Source of the DNA: Closterium sp. Naga37s-1
Lineage: Eukaryota > Streptophyta > Zygnematophyceae > Desmidiales > Closteriaceae
NCBI GenBank assembly: GCA_947471745.1
Contig: CANJKZ010000460.1
Coordinates: forward strand, 487,001 to 551,000
Reading direction: 5' to 3'
Length of the DNA stretch: 64,000 nucleotides
Position numbers and translations under genes: made by a program. Shown here in pieces: positions 1-12,800 of the stretch (its first letter is position 1; each line of letters starts with the position of its first letter). Below the pieces are notes generated by a model. That model worked only from the letters and a program-made list of their open reading frames with translations. It was not told where the DNA came from and made no database searches.

Positions 1-76
1 TGTGTTTGCCAGCACGTGCTGACATGGACATGAGCAATGGGTAGGGAAAGAAGATGGCTAATTATTACGGTAGGAG

Positions 77-496
77 CAGGGCTGACTTTTCGAATAAAAC
101 CACTCTGATTTTTTTGGCCCCCCAATTTTTTTTAGTCTGAGGCCCATTTTCCAAAAAGTGAATACTCTGATTTCTCAGGAACCAGAGAAGTATAACTCTG
201 AAAATTTTATAATTCATAGACTAAGGCAGGTTTTCCTACTAACGAACCTTTTGCACAAGTTCGGAGGGATGGGTTTTCCTCGAAGTAACAGGTATGGCGA
301 AGGGGAGTTCGTACTCTGTAGTATGAAAACTCATTATCCGGTAAGCAAGTTCTCTGAATTTTTCAGTATCGAAAAAACCATTAGTCTGAAGCACTCATTT
401 TTCAAAACCAGCCAACTCTGAAAAATCAGGAATGTCAGGAAAATAGTCTGAAATTTCAGACAATCAGACTAAAATAGTCTGATATCGTCAGCCCTG
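77..496. mobile_element. Non-autonomous hAT-like DNA transposon (MITE-sized)
   Basis: The 420-bp element begins CAGGGCTGAC and ends GTCAGCCCTG, perfect 10-bp terminal inverted repeats. It is flanked by a perfect 8-bp direct repeat GGTAGGAG at 69-76 and 497-504. CAGGG termini and 8-bp target duplications are typical of the hAT superfamily. The interior is AT-rich and full of short subterminal motifs of the form actctga/agtctga in both orientations, as expected of transposase-binding sites. There is no transposase; the longest open frame (158-421) resembles nothing I know. It lies in the P5CDH intron after exon 14. The perfect target duplication suggests a recent insertion. Confidence 0.88.
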
Positions 497-570
497 GGTA
501 GGAGAGACACCAATGATTGATGTCAATGCAGAAAAGTGAACTCGAAGAGAGGTAACAAAAATCCCGGACT

Positions 571-667
571 GCCTAAGAACAATCTCGGACTGCCTAAGAA
601 CAATCTCGGACTGCCTAAGAACAATCTCGGACTGCCTAAGAACAATCTCGGACTGCCTAAGAACAAT
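571..667. repeat. 21-bp minisatellite, about 5 copies
   Basis: Near-identical 21-bp units of the form ggactgcctaagaacaatct run from about 571 to 667, in the P5CDH intron downstream of exon 14. The first copy has cccgg where the rest have ctcgg. Bases 680-887 beyond it hold only a loose repetition of ttcacacc-type words and no recognised gene. Confidence 0.9.
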
Positions 668-887
668 TTTAGGAAAAGACAAGAACTATGTCTTTTACAA
701 ATTGAGGCAGATGAGTCTGTGAACCTGCCGCTTTTGACACCTATTCGTTTCCATGCCAGTTAATTTTCATATACACTGCTTTCTGAACCTGTTGGCCTTC
801 ACACCTGTTAACCTTCACACTAGTATTTTCACACCACTTTATGTTTACACACCAATTTTGTTTCTTCACACCAGTTAATTTCCATAC

Positions 888-3800
888 CTGCAGGAAGAGA
901 GGGTCGTTGGAGACGACCGCAGCGGTGAGATGAGCTGTCATCCTCTCATTGGCCTCAAGCACCAGGTCAATCTCGCTGTCGTCATACTCTGTCACCACCT
1001 GGGGATGAAAGGGGCGGCGCAGAGAGGAGAGGAGTGAAGCAAATGAGAATGCTGTGCTGCCTGCCTTCCTGATCCTTCCAGCACCAGGTCAATCTCGCTG
1101 TCGTCATACCCTGTCACCACCTGGGGATTGAAGGGGTGGTGCAGGGGAGGAGCAGAAAGAAGCAAATGAGAATGCTGTGCTGCCTGCTCTCCTGATCCTT
1201 CCAGCATCGGGTCAACCTCACTATCATCATACTCTGTTACCACCTGGGGATTGAAGGGGGCCGAGGGTGAAGCACTTGATCATGCTGTGCTGCCCATCCT
1301 CTTGTTCCAGGTACCTTTCCCCTGAACTCAATGTCAACACGTTAAAGCCCCAACCGGAAAAACAAGACATCTAATATACATACATATTAGGGCACACACA
1401 CGCACACACAAAAAATGCAACGCACCTGAATCGGTCCGAACACCTCCTTGGTGGCGATCTCAAAGTTCTCCCGGCTTGCAAGCATGGCTTTAAGCGGCAC
1501 AAACACAGCGGTCGGCTCAACGGCACCGTAGCAAGTGGGGATGCTGTGCTTCCCCCCCTGCAGCTCCTTTCCGCCGAACTCCAGGCGAGCCCCGGGAATG
1601 GAGAGGAGGGCTTTGACGTGGGATAGGAAGGCCTCTGTTGTCACCTGGTGAGGTTGGTTAGTGTGTGGGGTTTGGAGGCAGAGGTTGCAGCGGTTGCAGA
1701 GGTTGCAGAATGAGTTGGCGCGGGGGGATAAGGGAGGAGAGGCTGGGGATTTGGGAGAAGGAATGGAACGATGCAGGATGGGCGGCAGGAGTGTGATGTG
1801 GCATCTTGTTTAAAAGGAGACTCATTACAACGACATTGAGACCTGTCACAAGCACTCAATGTAATACATTGAAAGGTTAAAAGCACTCACCGTGAGCACG
1901 GGACCAATGGTGAGGTCCTGCAGGTTGCGGCGAGCAGCCAACGATCGCAGGCGATCCATAAGGCCTGCTTGCACCCAGTTCTGATGATGGGCGGATGAGG
2001 GGGAAGGCGCGTGAAGGAGAGACGGTGACTGCATTGACTGCATGAGCAGGCCTTGTGCAAGCTGAGAACAGATAGGAGATAGGCTTAGGAGTAGAAATGA
2101 TGGTTAAAACGGAAGAGAAATGACTTCTAAGGAGGATAGACTGACCGAGGGCATGAAGTGGATCAGCAAATTGGCTTATAACATGGCCAGGAAGACTGCT
2201 TATAAGGAGGATAGGCTCGCCTTGTGCATGAAGAGAATCGACTGCGCGGAGCACTTCTGACCGCTGCAGGCATACGCATCCTGGTCACACACCCATGCCA
2301 CGTAGTCCAACTGATGTAGCAGACACACAGAGGGTGGGTAGAATAGAAGAAAGGGGTAGAAGGGGGGGAGTGATTGACTTTGTTGAATGGGCGGAGCACT
2401 TCTGACCGCTGCAGGCACAGACGTCCTGATCGCACACCCATGCCACGTGTGGCAGGGAGGAGATCGCATGACAGAGGGACGGTGGGAAAGAGTAGGCATA
2501 GGTCAGTTAAGGGGATCGTTTGACTGCCGCTGGTGTAAGCATCCTGATTGCACACCCATGCCACAAACTCTGGCTGCGGTTGCAGGGAGTGGCAGAGAGT
2601 GGTGGAGTGCGGTGGAGAGAAGCAAGGGGTGGAACGGAAGCAGACATGGGATTGGGCACTAGGGTTACTCGACCACTACCCAATCTTTCCGTGCGCTCGC
2701 CAGTCAGTACCCAATCAAACAAAACCTAGTCACCCACACACTACCCACTCACACACTACCCACTCACAACGACACCCAATCCCACTCACACCACCCACCC
2801 ACCTCCTTCACGTCTGGGCCCAGGATCTTCCAGTCGAACCCAGCATCCTGTTTTTGAGTCAACTCAAAAACAGACCCATCCTCCAGCCAGCTTCCCCTTC
2901 CCTCTCAGGTGATAAGAACAGAAGGCACTTATGTTCTTATGTTCCCAGGCCACTACTCACTCGCAACGCTACTCACACTCACACCACCCACACACCTCCT
3001 TCACGTCTGGGCCCAGGATCTTCCAGTCGAACCCAGCATCCTCCAGCTTCACCTTGCCCCTCAGGTCCTTGGCCAGAATCTCTGCGATCCGAGCGCTGCC
3101 TGTGAACTGCGTCACACACGGCTGGGCCTGTTGGGAATGGAGAGAGAGGGGTACGGGGCGGTGGAGAGGGGTACGGGGCGGTGGAGAGGAATATCTGAGA
3201 ACTGCCTCCAGATTCACCTTTCCCCGCAGGTCCTTGGCCAGAATCTCTGCAATGCGAGCACTGCCTGTGGACTGCGTCACACACTGCTGCCCGAACCTGC
3301 AACAACATACCTGTAGCAGCAGCTGATGCATGACTGGGCCGTCACAGTTGATGTAGTCCACGTCAGCATGGGGCATGCCGCATGCATGCAGCAGACGCAG
3401 TGCCTGCTCCATCACCACTGCCACCTGGGGCGGGTAGGTGGAAAAGAGGGGGATGGTGAGGGGAAAAGTTGGCAAGGGGGGAGGAGGGGAAGAGAGGCGT
3501 TTCGTGGTGCATGTCATATGAGCATGGGGCATGCCGCATGTCATATGAGCATGGGGCATGCCGCATGTCATATGAGCATGGAGCATGCCGCATGTCATAT
3601 GAGCATGGAGCATGCCGCATGTCATATGAGCATGGTGCATGCCGCATGTCATATGAGCATGGAGCATGCCACATGTCATATGAGCATGGAGCATGCCGCA
3701 TGTCATATGATCATGGAGCATGCCGCATGTCATATGAGCATGGAGCATGCCACATGTCATATGATCATGGAGCATGCCGCATGCGTGCAGCAGTCGCAGT

Positions 3801-6800
3801 GCCTGCTCCATCACCACGTCCACCTGGGGGTGGGGGAAGGGGGGAGAAAGTATCGGAAGGGAAAACGAAGGGGACGAAAGGAGGAGGAGGGGCAGTGGGG
3901 GAAGAAAAGATAAGAGAGGAGCCTTTTGGTGCCTTGACATGTGAGGATGGGGCGTGGCACATGCATGAAGCAGGAACAAACAAACAAGCCCAAACAGCGT
4001 TGCCTATATTTAGGGTGGTGGCAGAAAGGCACGAAGGTGGGAGGAACAAACATCACACCACATTGTACCGCGTCTCACCACAATACACCACCACTAACCC
4101 ATAGCATACCACAATGAGCAGCGGCTTGTTCTCCATGTAACACGCCCCCATGAGCTAAAGCATGGGGCATACAACAGTACAGACCATGCCATCCTGCCTT
4201 CAACCGCACTGCACCGCATCGCACCGTGGAGTCCACTTTGAGCAGCGGCTTATTCCCCATGTAAAGCGCCCCCATGAGCTGAAGCATGGGGATCTCGAGA
4301 GGAAAGTTGAAAGGCGAGATGATGGTCACCTGCAGCAGGCACCCACGGAAGAAGTACATGGGATTTCGGATGTAGTGAGTCGATTTTTGAAAAGCATGGG
4401 ATTTCGGATGTAGTGAGTCGATTTTTGAAAAGCATGGGATTTCGGATGTAGTGAGTCGATTTTTGAAAAGCATGGGATTTCGGATGTAGTGAGTCGATTT
4501 TTGAAAAGCATGGGATTTCGGATGTAGTGAGTCGATTTTTGAAAAGCATGGGATTTCGGATGTAGTGAGTCGATTTTTGAAAAGCATGGGATTTCGGATG
4601 TAGTGAGTCGATTTTTGAAAAGCATGGGATTTCGGATGTAGTGAGTCGATTTTTGAAAAGCATGGGATTTCGGATGTAGTGAGTCGATTTTTGAAAAGCA
4701 TGGGATTTCGGATGTAGTGAGTCGATTTTTGAAAAGCATGGGATTTCGGATGTAGTGAGTCGATTTTTGAAAAGCATGGGATTTCGGATGTAGTGAGTCG
4801 ATTTTTGAAAAGCATGGGATTTCGGATGTAGTGAGTCGATTTTTGAAAAGCATGGGATTTCGGATGTAGTGAGTCGATTTTTGAAAAGCATGGGATTTCG
4901 GATGTAGTGAGTCGATTTTTGAAAAGCATGGGATTTCGGATGTAGTGAGTCGATTTTTGAAAAGCATGGGATTTCGGATGTAGTGAGTCGATTTTTGAAA
5001 AGCATGGGATTTCGGATGTAGTGAGTCGATTTTTGAAAAGCATGGGATTTCGGATGTAGTGAGTCGATTTTTGAAAAGCATGGGATTTCGGATGTAGTGA
5101 GTCGATTTTTGAAAAGCATGGGATTTCGGATGTAGTGAGTCGATTTTTGAAAAGCATGGGATTTCGGATGTAGTGAGTCGATTTTTGAAAAGCATGGGAT
5201 TTCGGATGTAGTGAGTCGATTTTTGAAAAGCATGGGATTTCGGATGTAGTGAGTCGATTTTTGAAAAGCATGGGATTTCGGATGTAGTGAGTCGATTTTT
5301 GAAAAGCATGGGATTTCGGATGTAGTGAGTCGATTTTTGAAAAGCATGGGATTTCGGATGTAGTGAGTCGATTTTTGAAAAGCATGGGATTTCGGATGTA
5401 GTGAGTCGATTTTTGAAAAGCATGGGATTTCGGATGTAGTGAGTCGATTTTTGAAAAGCATGGGATTTCGGATGTAGTGAGTCGATTTTTGAAAAGCATG
5501 GGATTTCGGATGTAGTGAGTCGATTTTTGAAAAGCATGGGATTTCGGATGTAGTGAGTCGATTTTTGAAAAGCATGGGATTTCGGATGTAGTGAGTCGAT
5601 TTTTGAAAAGCATGGGATTTCGGATGTAGTGAGTCGATTTTTGAAAAGCATGGGATTTCGGATGTAGTGAGTCGATTTTTGAAAAGCATGGGATTTCGGA
5701 TGTAGTGAGTCGATTTTTGAAAAGCATGGGATTTCGGATGTAGTGAGTCGATTTTTGAAAAGCATGGGATTTCGGATGTAGTGAGTCGATTTTTGAAAAG
5801 CATGGGATTTCGGATGTAGTGAGTCGATTTTTGAAAAGCATGGGATTTCGGATGTAGTGAGTCGATTTTTGAAAAGCACGGGATTTCGGATGTAGTGAGT
5901 CGATTTTTGAAAAGCACGGGATTTCGGATGTAGTGAGTCGATTTTGAAAAGCACGGGATTTCGGATGTAGTGAGTCGATTTTTGAAAAGCACGGGATTTC
6001 GGATGTAGTGAGTCGATTTTTGAAAAGCACGGGATTTCGGATGTAGTGAGTCGATTTTTGAAAAGCACGGGATTTCGGATGTAGTGAGTCGATTTTTGAA
6101 AAGCACGGGATTTCGGATGTAGTGAGTCGATTTTTGAAAAGCACGGGATTTCGGATGTAGTGAGTCGATTTTTGAAAAGCATGGGATTTCGGATGTAGTG
6201 AGTCGATTTTTGAAAAGCATGGGATTTCGGATGTAGTGAGTCGATTTTTGAAAAGCATGGGATTTCGGATGTAGTGAGTCGATTTTTGAAAAGCATGGGA
6301 TTTCGGATGTAGTGAGTCGATTTTTGAAAAGCATGGGATTTCGGATGTAGTGAGTCGATTTTTGAAAAGCATGGGATTTCGGATGTAGTGAGTCGATTTT
6401 TGAAAAGCATGGGATTTCGGATGTAGTGAGTCGATTTTTGAAAAGCATGGGATTTCGGATGTAGTGAGTCGATTTTTGAAAAGCATGGGATTTCGGATGT
6501 AGTGAGTCGATTTTTGAAAAGCATGGGATTTCGGATGTAGTGAGTCGATTTTTGAAAAGCATGGGATTTCGGATGTAGTGAGTCGATTTTTGAAAAGCAT
6601 GGGATTTCGGATGTAGTGAGTCGATTTTTGAAAAGCATGGGATTTCGGATGTAGTGAGTCGATTTTTGAAAAGCATGGGATTTCGGATGTAGTGAGTCGA
6701 TTTTTGAAAAGCATGGGATTTCGGATGTAGTGAGTCGATTTTTGAAAAGCATGGGATTTCGGATGTAGTGAGTCGATTTTTGAAAAGCATGGGATTTCGG

Positions 6801-9800
6801 ATGTAGTGAGTCGATTTTTGAAAAGCATGGGATTTCGGATGTAGTGAGTCGATTTTTGAAAAGCATGGGATTTCGGATGTAGTGAGTCGATTTTTGAAAA
6901 GCATGGGATTTCGGATGTAGTGAGTCGATTTTTGAAAAGCATGGGATTTCGGATGTAGTGAGTCGATTTTTGAAAAGCATGGGATTTCGGATGTAGTGAG
7001 TCGATTTTTGAAAAGCATGGGATTTCGGATGTAGTGAGTCGATTTTTGAAAAGCATGGGATTTCGGATGTAGTGAGTCGATTTTTGAAAAGCATGGGATT
7101 TCGGATGTAGTGAGTCGATTTTTGAAAAGCATGGGATTTCGGATGTAGTGAGTCGATTTTTGAAAAGCATGGGATTTCGGATGTAGTGAGTCGATTTTTG
7201 AAAAGCATGGGATTTCGGATGTAGTGAGTCGATTTTTGAAAAGCATGGGATTTCGGATGTAGTGAGTCGATTTTTGAAAAGCATGGGATTTCGGATGTAG
7301 TGAGTCGATTTTTGAAAAGCATGGGATTTCGGATGTAGTGAGTCGATTTTTGAAAAGCATGGGATTTCGGATGTAGTGAGTCGATTTTTGAAAAGCATGG
7401 GATTTCGGATGTAGTGAGTCGATTTTTGAAAAGCATGGGATTTCGGATGTAGTGAGTCGATTTTTGAAAAGCATGGGATTTCGGATGTAGTGAGTCGATT
7501 TTTGAAAAGCATGGGATTTCGGATGTAGTGAGTCGATTTTTGAAAAGCATGGGATTTCGGATGTAGTGAGTCGATTTTTGAAAAGCATGGGATTTCGGAT
7601 GTAGTGAGTCGATTTTTGAAAAGCATGGGATTTCGGATGTAGTGAGTCGATTTTTGAAAAGCATGGGATTTCGGATGTAGTGAGTCGATTTTTGAAAAGC
7701 ATGGGATTTCGGATGTAGTGAGTCGATTTTTGAAAAGCATGGGATTTCGGATGTAGTGAGTCGATTTTTGAAAAGCATGGGATTTCGGATGTAGTGAGTC
7801 GATTTTTGAAAAGCATGGGATTTCGGATGTAGTGAGTCGATTTTTGAAAAGCATGGGATTTCGGATGTAGTGAGTCGATTTTTGAAAAGCACGGGATTTC
7901 GGATGTAGTGAGTCGATTTTTGAAAAGCACGGGATTTCGGATGTAGTGAGTCGATTTTTGAAAAGCACGGGATTTCGGATGTAGTGAGTCGATTTTTGAA
8001 AAGCACGGGATTTCGGATGTAGTGAGTCGATTTTTGAAAAGCACGGGATTTCGGATGTAGTGAGTCGATTTTTGAAAAGCACGGGATTTCGGATGTAGTG
8101 AGTCGATTTTTGAAAAGCATGGGATTTCGGATGTAGTGAGTCGATTTTTGAAAAGCATGGGATTTCGGATGTAGTGAGTCGATTTTTGAAAAGCATGGGA
8201 TTTCGGATGTAGTGAGTCGATTTTTGAAAAGCATGGGATTTCGGATGTAGTGAGTCGATTTTTGAAAAGCATGGGATTTCGGATGTAGTGAGTCGATTTT
8301 TGAAAAGCATGGGATTTCGGATGTAGTGAGTCGATTTTTGAAAAGCATGGGATTTCGGATGTAGTGAGTCGATTTTTGAAAAGCATGGGATTTCGGATGT
8401 AGTGAGTCGATTTTTGAAAAGCATGGGATTTCGGATGTAGTGAGTCGATTTTTGAAAAGCATGGGATTTCGGATGTAGTGAGTCGATTTTTGAAAAGCAT
8501 GGGATTTCGGATGTAGTGAGTCGATTTTTGAAAAGCATGGGATTTCGGATGTAGTGAGTCGATTTTTGAAAAGCATGGGATTTCGGATGTAGTGAGTCGA
8601 TTTTTGAAAAGCATGGGATTTCGGATGTAGTGAGTCGATTTTTGAAAAGCATGGGATTTCGGATGTAGTGAGTCGATTTTTGAAAAGCATGGGATTTCGG
8701 ATGTAGTGAGTCGATTTTTGAAAAGCATGGGATTTCGGATGTAGTGAGTCGATTTTGAAAAGCATGGGATTTCGGATGTAGTGAGTCGATTTTTGAAAAG
8801 CATGGGATTTCGGATGTAGTGAGTCGATTTTTGAAAAGCATGGGATTTCGGATGTAGTGAGTCGATTTTTGAAAAGCATGGGATTTCGGATGTAGTGAGT
8901 CGATTTTTGAAAAGCACGGGATTTCGGATGTAGTGAGTCGATTTTTGAAAAGCACGGGATTTCGGATGTAGTGAGTCGATTTTTGAAAAGCACGGGATTT
9001 CGGATGTAGTGAGTCGATTTTTGAAAAGCACGGGATTTCGGATGTAGTGAGTCGATTTTTGAAAAGCACGGGATTTCGGATGTAGTGAGTCGATTTTTGA
9101 AAAGCACGGGATTTCGGATGTAGTGAGTCGATTTTTGAAAAGCACGGGATTTCGGATGTAGTGAGTCGATTTTTGAAAAGCATGGGATTTCGGATGTAGT
9201 GAGTCGATTTTTGAAAAGCATGGGATTTCGGATGTAGTGAGTCGATTTTTGAAAAGCATGGGATTTCGGATGTAGTGAGTCGATTTTTGAAAAGCATGGG
9301 ATTTCGGATGTAGTGAGTCGATTTTTGAAAAGCATGGGATTTCGGATGTAGTGAGTCGATTTTTGAAAAGCATGGGATTTCGGATGTAGTGAGTCGATTT
9401 TTGAAAAGCATGGGATTTCGGATGTAGTGAGTCGATTTTTGAAAAGCATGGGATTTCGGATGTAGTGAGTCGATTTTTGAAAAGCATGGGATTTCGGATG
9501 TAGTGAGTCGATTTTTGAAAAGCATGGGATTTCGGATGTAGTGAGTCGATTTTTGAAAAGCATGGGATTTCGGATGTAGTGAGTCGATTTTTGAAAAGCA
9601 TGGGATTTCGGATGTAGTGAGTCGATTTTTGAAAAGCATGGGATTTCGGATGTAGTGAGTCGATTTTTGAAAAGCATGGGATTTCGGATGTAGTGAGTCG
9701 ATTTTTGAAAAGCATGGGATTTCGGATGTAGTGAGTCGATTTTTGAAAAGCATGGGATTTCGGATGTAGTGAGTCGATTTTTGAAAAGCATGGGATTTCG

Positions 9801-12800
9801 GATGTAGTGAGTCGATTTTTGAAAAGCATGGGATTTCGGATGTAGTGAGTCGATTTTTGAAAAGCATGGGATTTCGGATGTAGTGAGTCGATTTTTGAAA
9901 AGCATGGGATTTCGGATGTAGTGAGTCGATTTTTGAAAAGCATGGGATTTCGGATGTAGTGAGTCGATTTTTGAAAAGCATGGGATTTCGGATGTAGTGA
10001 GTCGATTTTTGAAAAGCATGGGATTTCGGATGTAGTGAGTCGATTTTTGAAAAGCATGGGATTTCGGATGTAGTGAGTCGATTTTTGAAAAGCATGGGAT
10101 TTCGGATGTAGTGAGTCGATTTTTGAAAAGCATGGGATTTCGGATGTAGTGAGTCGATTTTTGAAAAGCATGGGATTTCGGATGTAGTGAGTCGATTTTT
10201 GAAAAGCATGGGATTTCGGATGTAGTGAGTCGATTTTTGAAAAGCATGGGATTTCGGATGTAGTGAGTCGATTTTTGAAAAGCATGGGATTTCGGATGTA
10301 GTGAGTCGATTTTTGAAAAGCATGGGATTTCGGATGTAGTGAGTCGATTTTTGAAAAGCATGGGATTTCGGATGTAGTGAGTCGATTTTTGAAAAGCATG
10401 GGATTTCGGATGTAGTGAGTCGATTTTTGAAAAGCATGGGATTTCGGATGTAGTGAGTCGATTTTTGAAAAGCATGGGATTTCGGATGTAGTGAGTCGAT
10501 TTTTGAAAAGCATGGGATTTCGGATGTAGTGAGTCGATTTTTGAAAAGCATGGGATTTCGGATGTAGTGAGTCGATTTTTGAAAAGCATGGGATTTCGGA
10601 TGTAGTGAGTCGATTTTTGAAAAGCATGGGATTTCGGATGTAGTGAGTCGATTTTTGAAAAGCATGGGATTTCGGATGTAGTGAGTCGATTTTTGAAAAG
10701 CATGGGATTTCGGATGTAGTGAGTCGATTTTTGAAAAGCATGGGATTTCGGATGTAGTGAGTCGATTTTTGAAAAGCATGGGATTTCGGATGTAGTGAGT
10801 CGATTTTGAAAAGCATGGGATTTCGGATGTAGTGAGTCGATTTTTGAAAAGCATGGGATTTCGGATGTAGTGAGTCGATTTTTGAAAAGCATGGGATTTC
10901 GGATGTAGTGAGTCGATTTTTGAAAAGCATGGGATTTCGGATGTAGTGAGTCGATTTTTGAAAAGCATGGGATTTCGGATGTAGTGAGTCGATTTTTGAA
11001 AAGCATGGGATTTCGGATGTAGTGAGTCGATTTTTGAAAAGCATGGGATTTCGGATGTAGTGAGTCGATTTTTGAAAAGCATGGGATTTCGGATGTAGTG
11101 AGTCGATTTTTGAAAAGCATGGGATTTCGGATGTAGTGAGTCGATTTTTGAAAAGCATGGGATTTCGGATGTAGTGAGTCGATTTTTGAAAAGCATGGGA
11201 TTTCGGATGTAGTGAGTCGATTTTTGAAAAGCATGGGATTTCGGATGTAGTGAGTCGATTTTTGAAAAGCATGGGATTTCGGATGTAGTGAGTCGATTTT
11301 TGAAAAGCATGGGATTTCGGATGTAGTGAGTCGATTTTTGAAAAGCATGGGATTTCGGATGTAGTGAGTCGATTTTTGAAAAGCATGGGATTTCGGATGT
11401 AGTGAGTCGATTTTTGAAAAGCATGGGATTTCGGATGTAGTGAGTCGATTTTTGAAAAGCATGGGATTTCGGATGTAGTGAGTCGATTTTTGAAAAGCAT
11501 GGGATTTCGGATGTAGTGAGTCGATTTTTGAAAAGCACGGGATTTCGGATGTAGTGAGTCGATTTTTGAAAAGCACGGGATTTCGGATGTAGTGAGTCGA
11601 TTTTTGAAAAGCACGGGATTTCGGATGTAGTGAGTCGATTTTTGAAAAGCACGGGATTTCGGATGTAGTGAGTCGATTTTTGAAAAGCACGGGATTTCGG
11701 ATGTAGTGAGTCGATTTTTGAAAAGCATGGGATTTCGGATGTAGTGAGTCGATTTTTGAAAAGCATGGGATTTCGGATGTAGTGAGTCGATTTTTGAAAA
11801 GCATGGGATTTCGGATGTAGTGAGTCGATTTTTGAAAAGCATGGGATTTCGGATGTAGTGAGTCGATTTTTGAAAAGCATGGGATTTCGGATGTAGTGAG
11901 TCGATTTTTGAAAAGCATGGGATTTCGGATGTAGTGAGTCGATTTTTGAAAAGCATGGGATTTCGGATGTAGTGAGTCGATTTTTGAAAAGCATGGGATT
12001 TCGGATGTAGTGAGTCGATTTTTGAAAAGCATGGGATTTCGGATGTAGTGAGTCGATTTTTGAAAAGCATGGGATTTCGGATGTAGTGAGTCGATTTTTG
12101 AAAAGCATGGGATTTCGGATGTAGTGAGTCGATTTTTGAAAAGCATGGGATTTCGGATGTAGTGAGTCGATTTTTGAAAAGCATGGGATTTCGGATGTAG
12201 TGAGTCGATTTTTGAAAAGCATGGGATTTCGGATGTAGTGAGTCGATTTTTGAAAAGCATGGGATTTCGGATGTAGTGAGTCGATTTTTGAAAAGCATGG
12301 GATTTCGGATGTAGTGAGTCGATTTTTGAAAAGCATGGGATTTCGGATGTAGTGAGTCGATTTTTGAAAAGCATGGGATTTCGGATGTAGTGAGTCGATT
12401 TTTGAAAAGCATGGGATTTCGGATGTAGTGAGTCGATTTTTGAAAAGCATGGGATTTCGGATGTAGTGAGTCGATTTTTGAAAAGCATGGGATTTCGGAT
12501 GTAGTGAGTCGATTTTTGAAAAGCATGGGATTTCGGATGTAGTGAGTCGATTTTTGAAAAGCATGGGATTTCGGATGTAGTGAGTCGATTTTTGAAAAGC
12601 ATGGGATTTCGGATGTAGTGAGTCGATTTTTGAAAAGCATGGGATTTCGGATGTAGTGAGTCGATTTTTGAAAAGCATGGGATTTCGGATGTAGTGAGTC
12701 GATTTTTGAAAAGCATGGGATTTCGGATGTAGTGAGTCGATTTTTGAAAAGCACTGGGATTTCGGATGTAGTGAGTCGATTTTTGAAAAGCACGGGATTT

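Noticed and set aside
158-421. 87-codon frame within the hAT-like element
   Set aside because: Too short and without any transposase motif; the element is non-autonomous.
2548-3326. Plus-strand frames rich in His/Thr/Pro
   Set aside because: Antisense to P5CDH exon 10, its echoes and intron repeats; no family similarity.
888-4329. P5CDH as a pseudogene because many exon copies carry stops or truncations
   Set aside because: One copy of every exon is intact, with correct phase and splice sites, and catalytic motifs are kept. The damaged pieces are extra copies inside introns.
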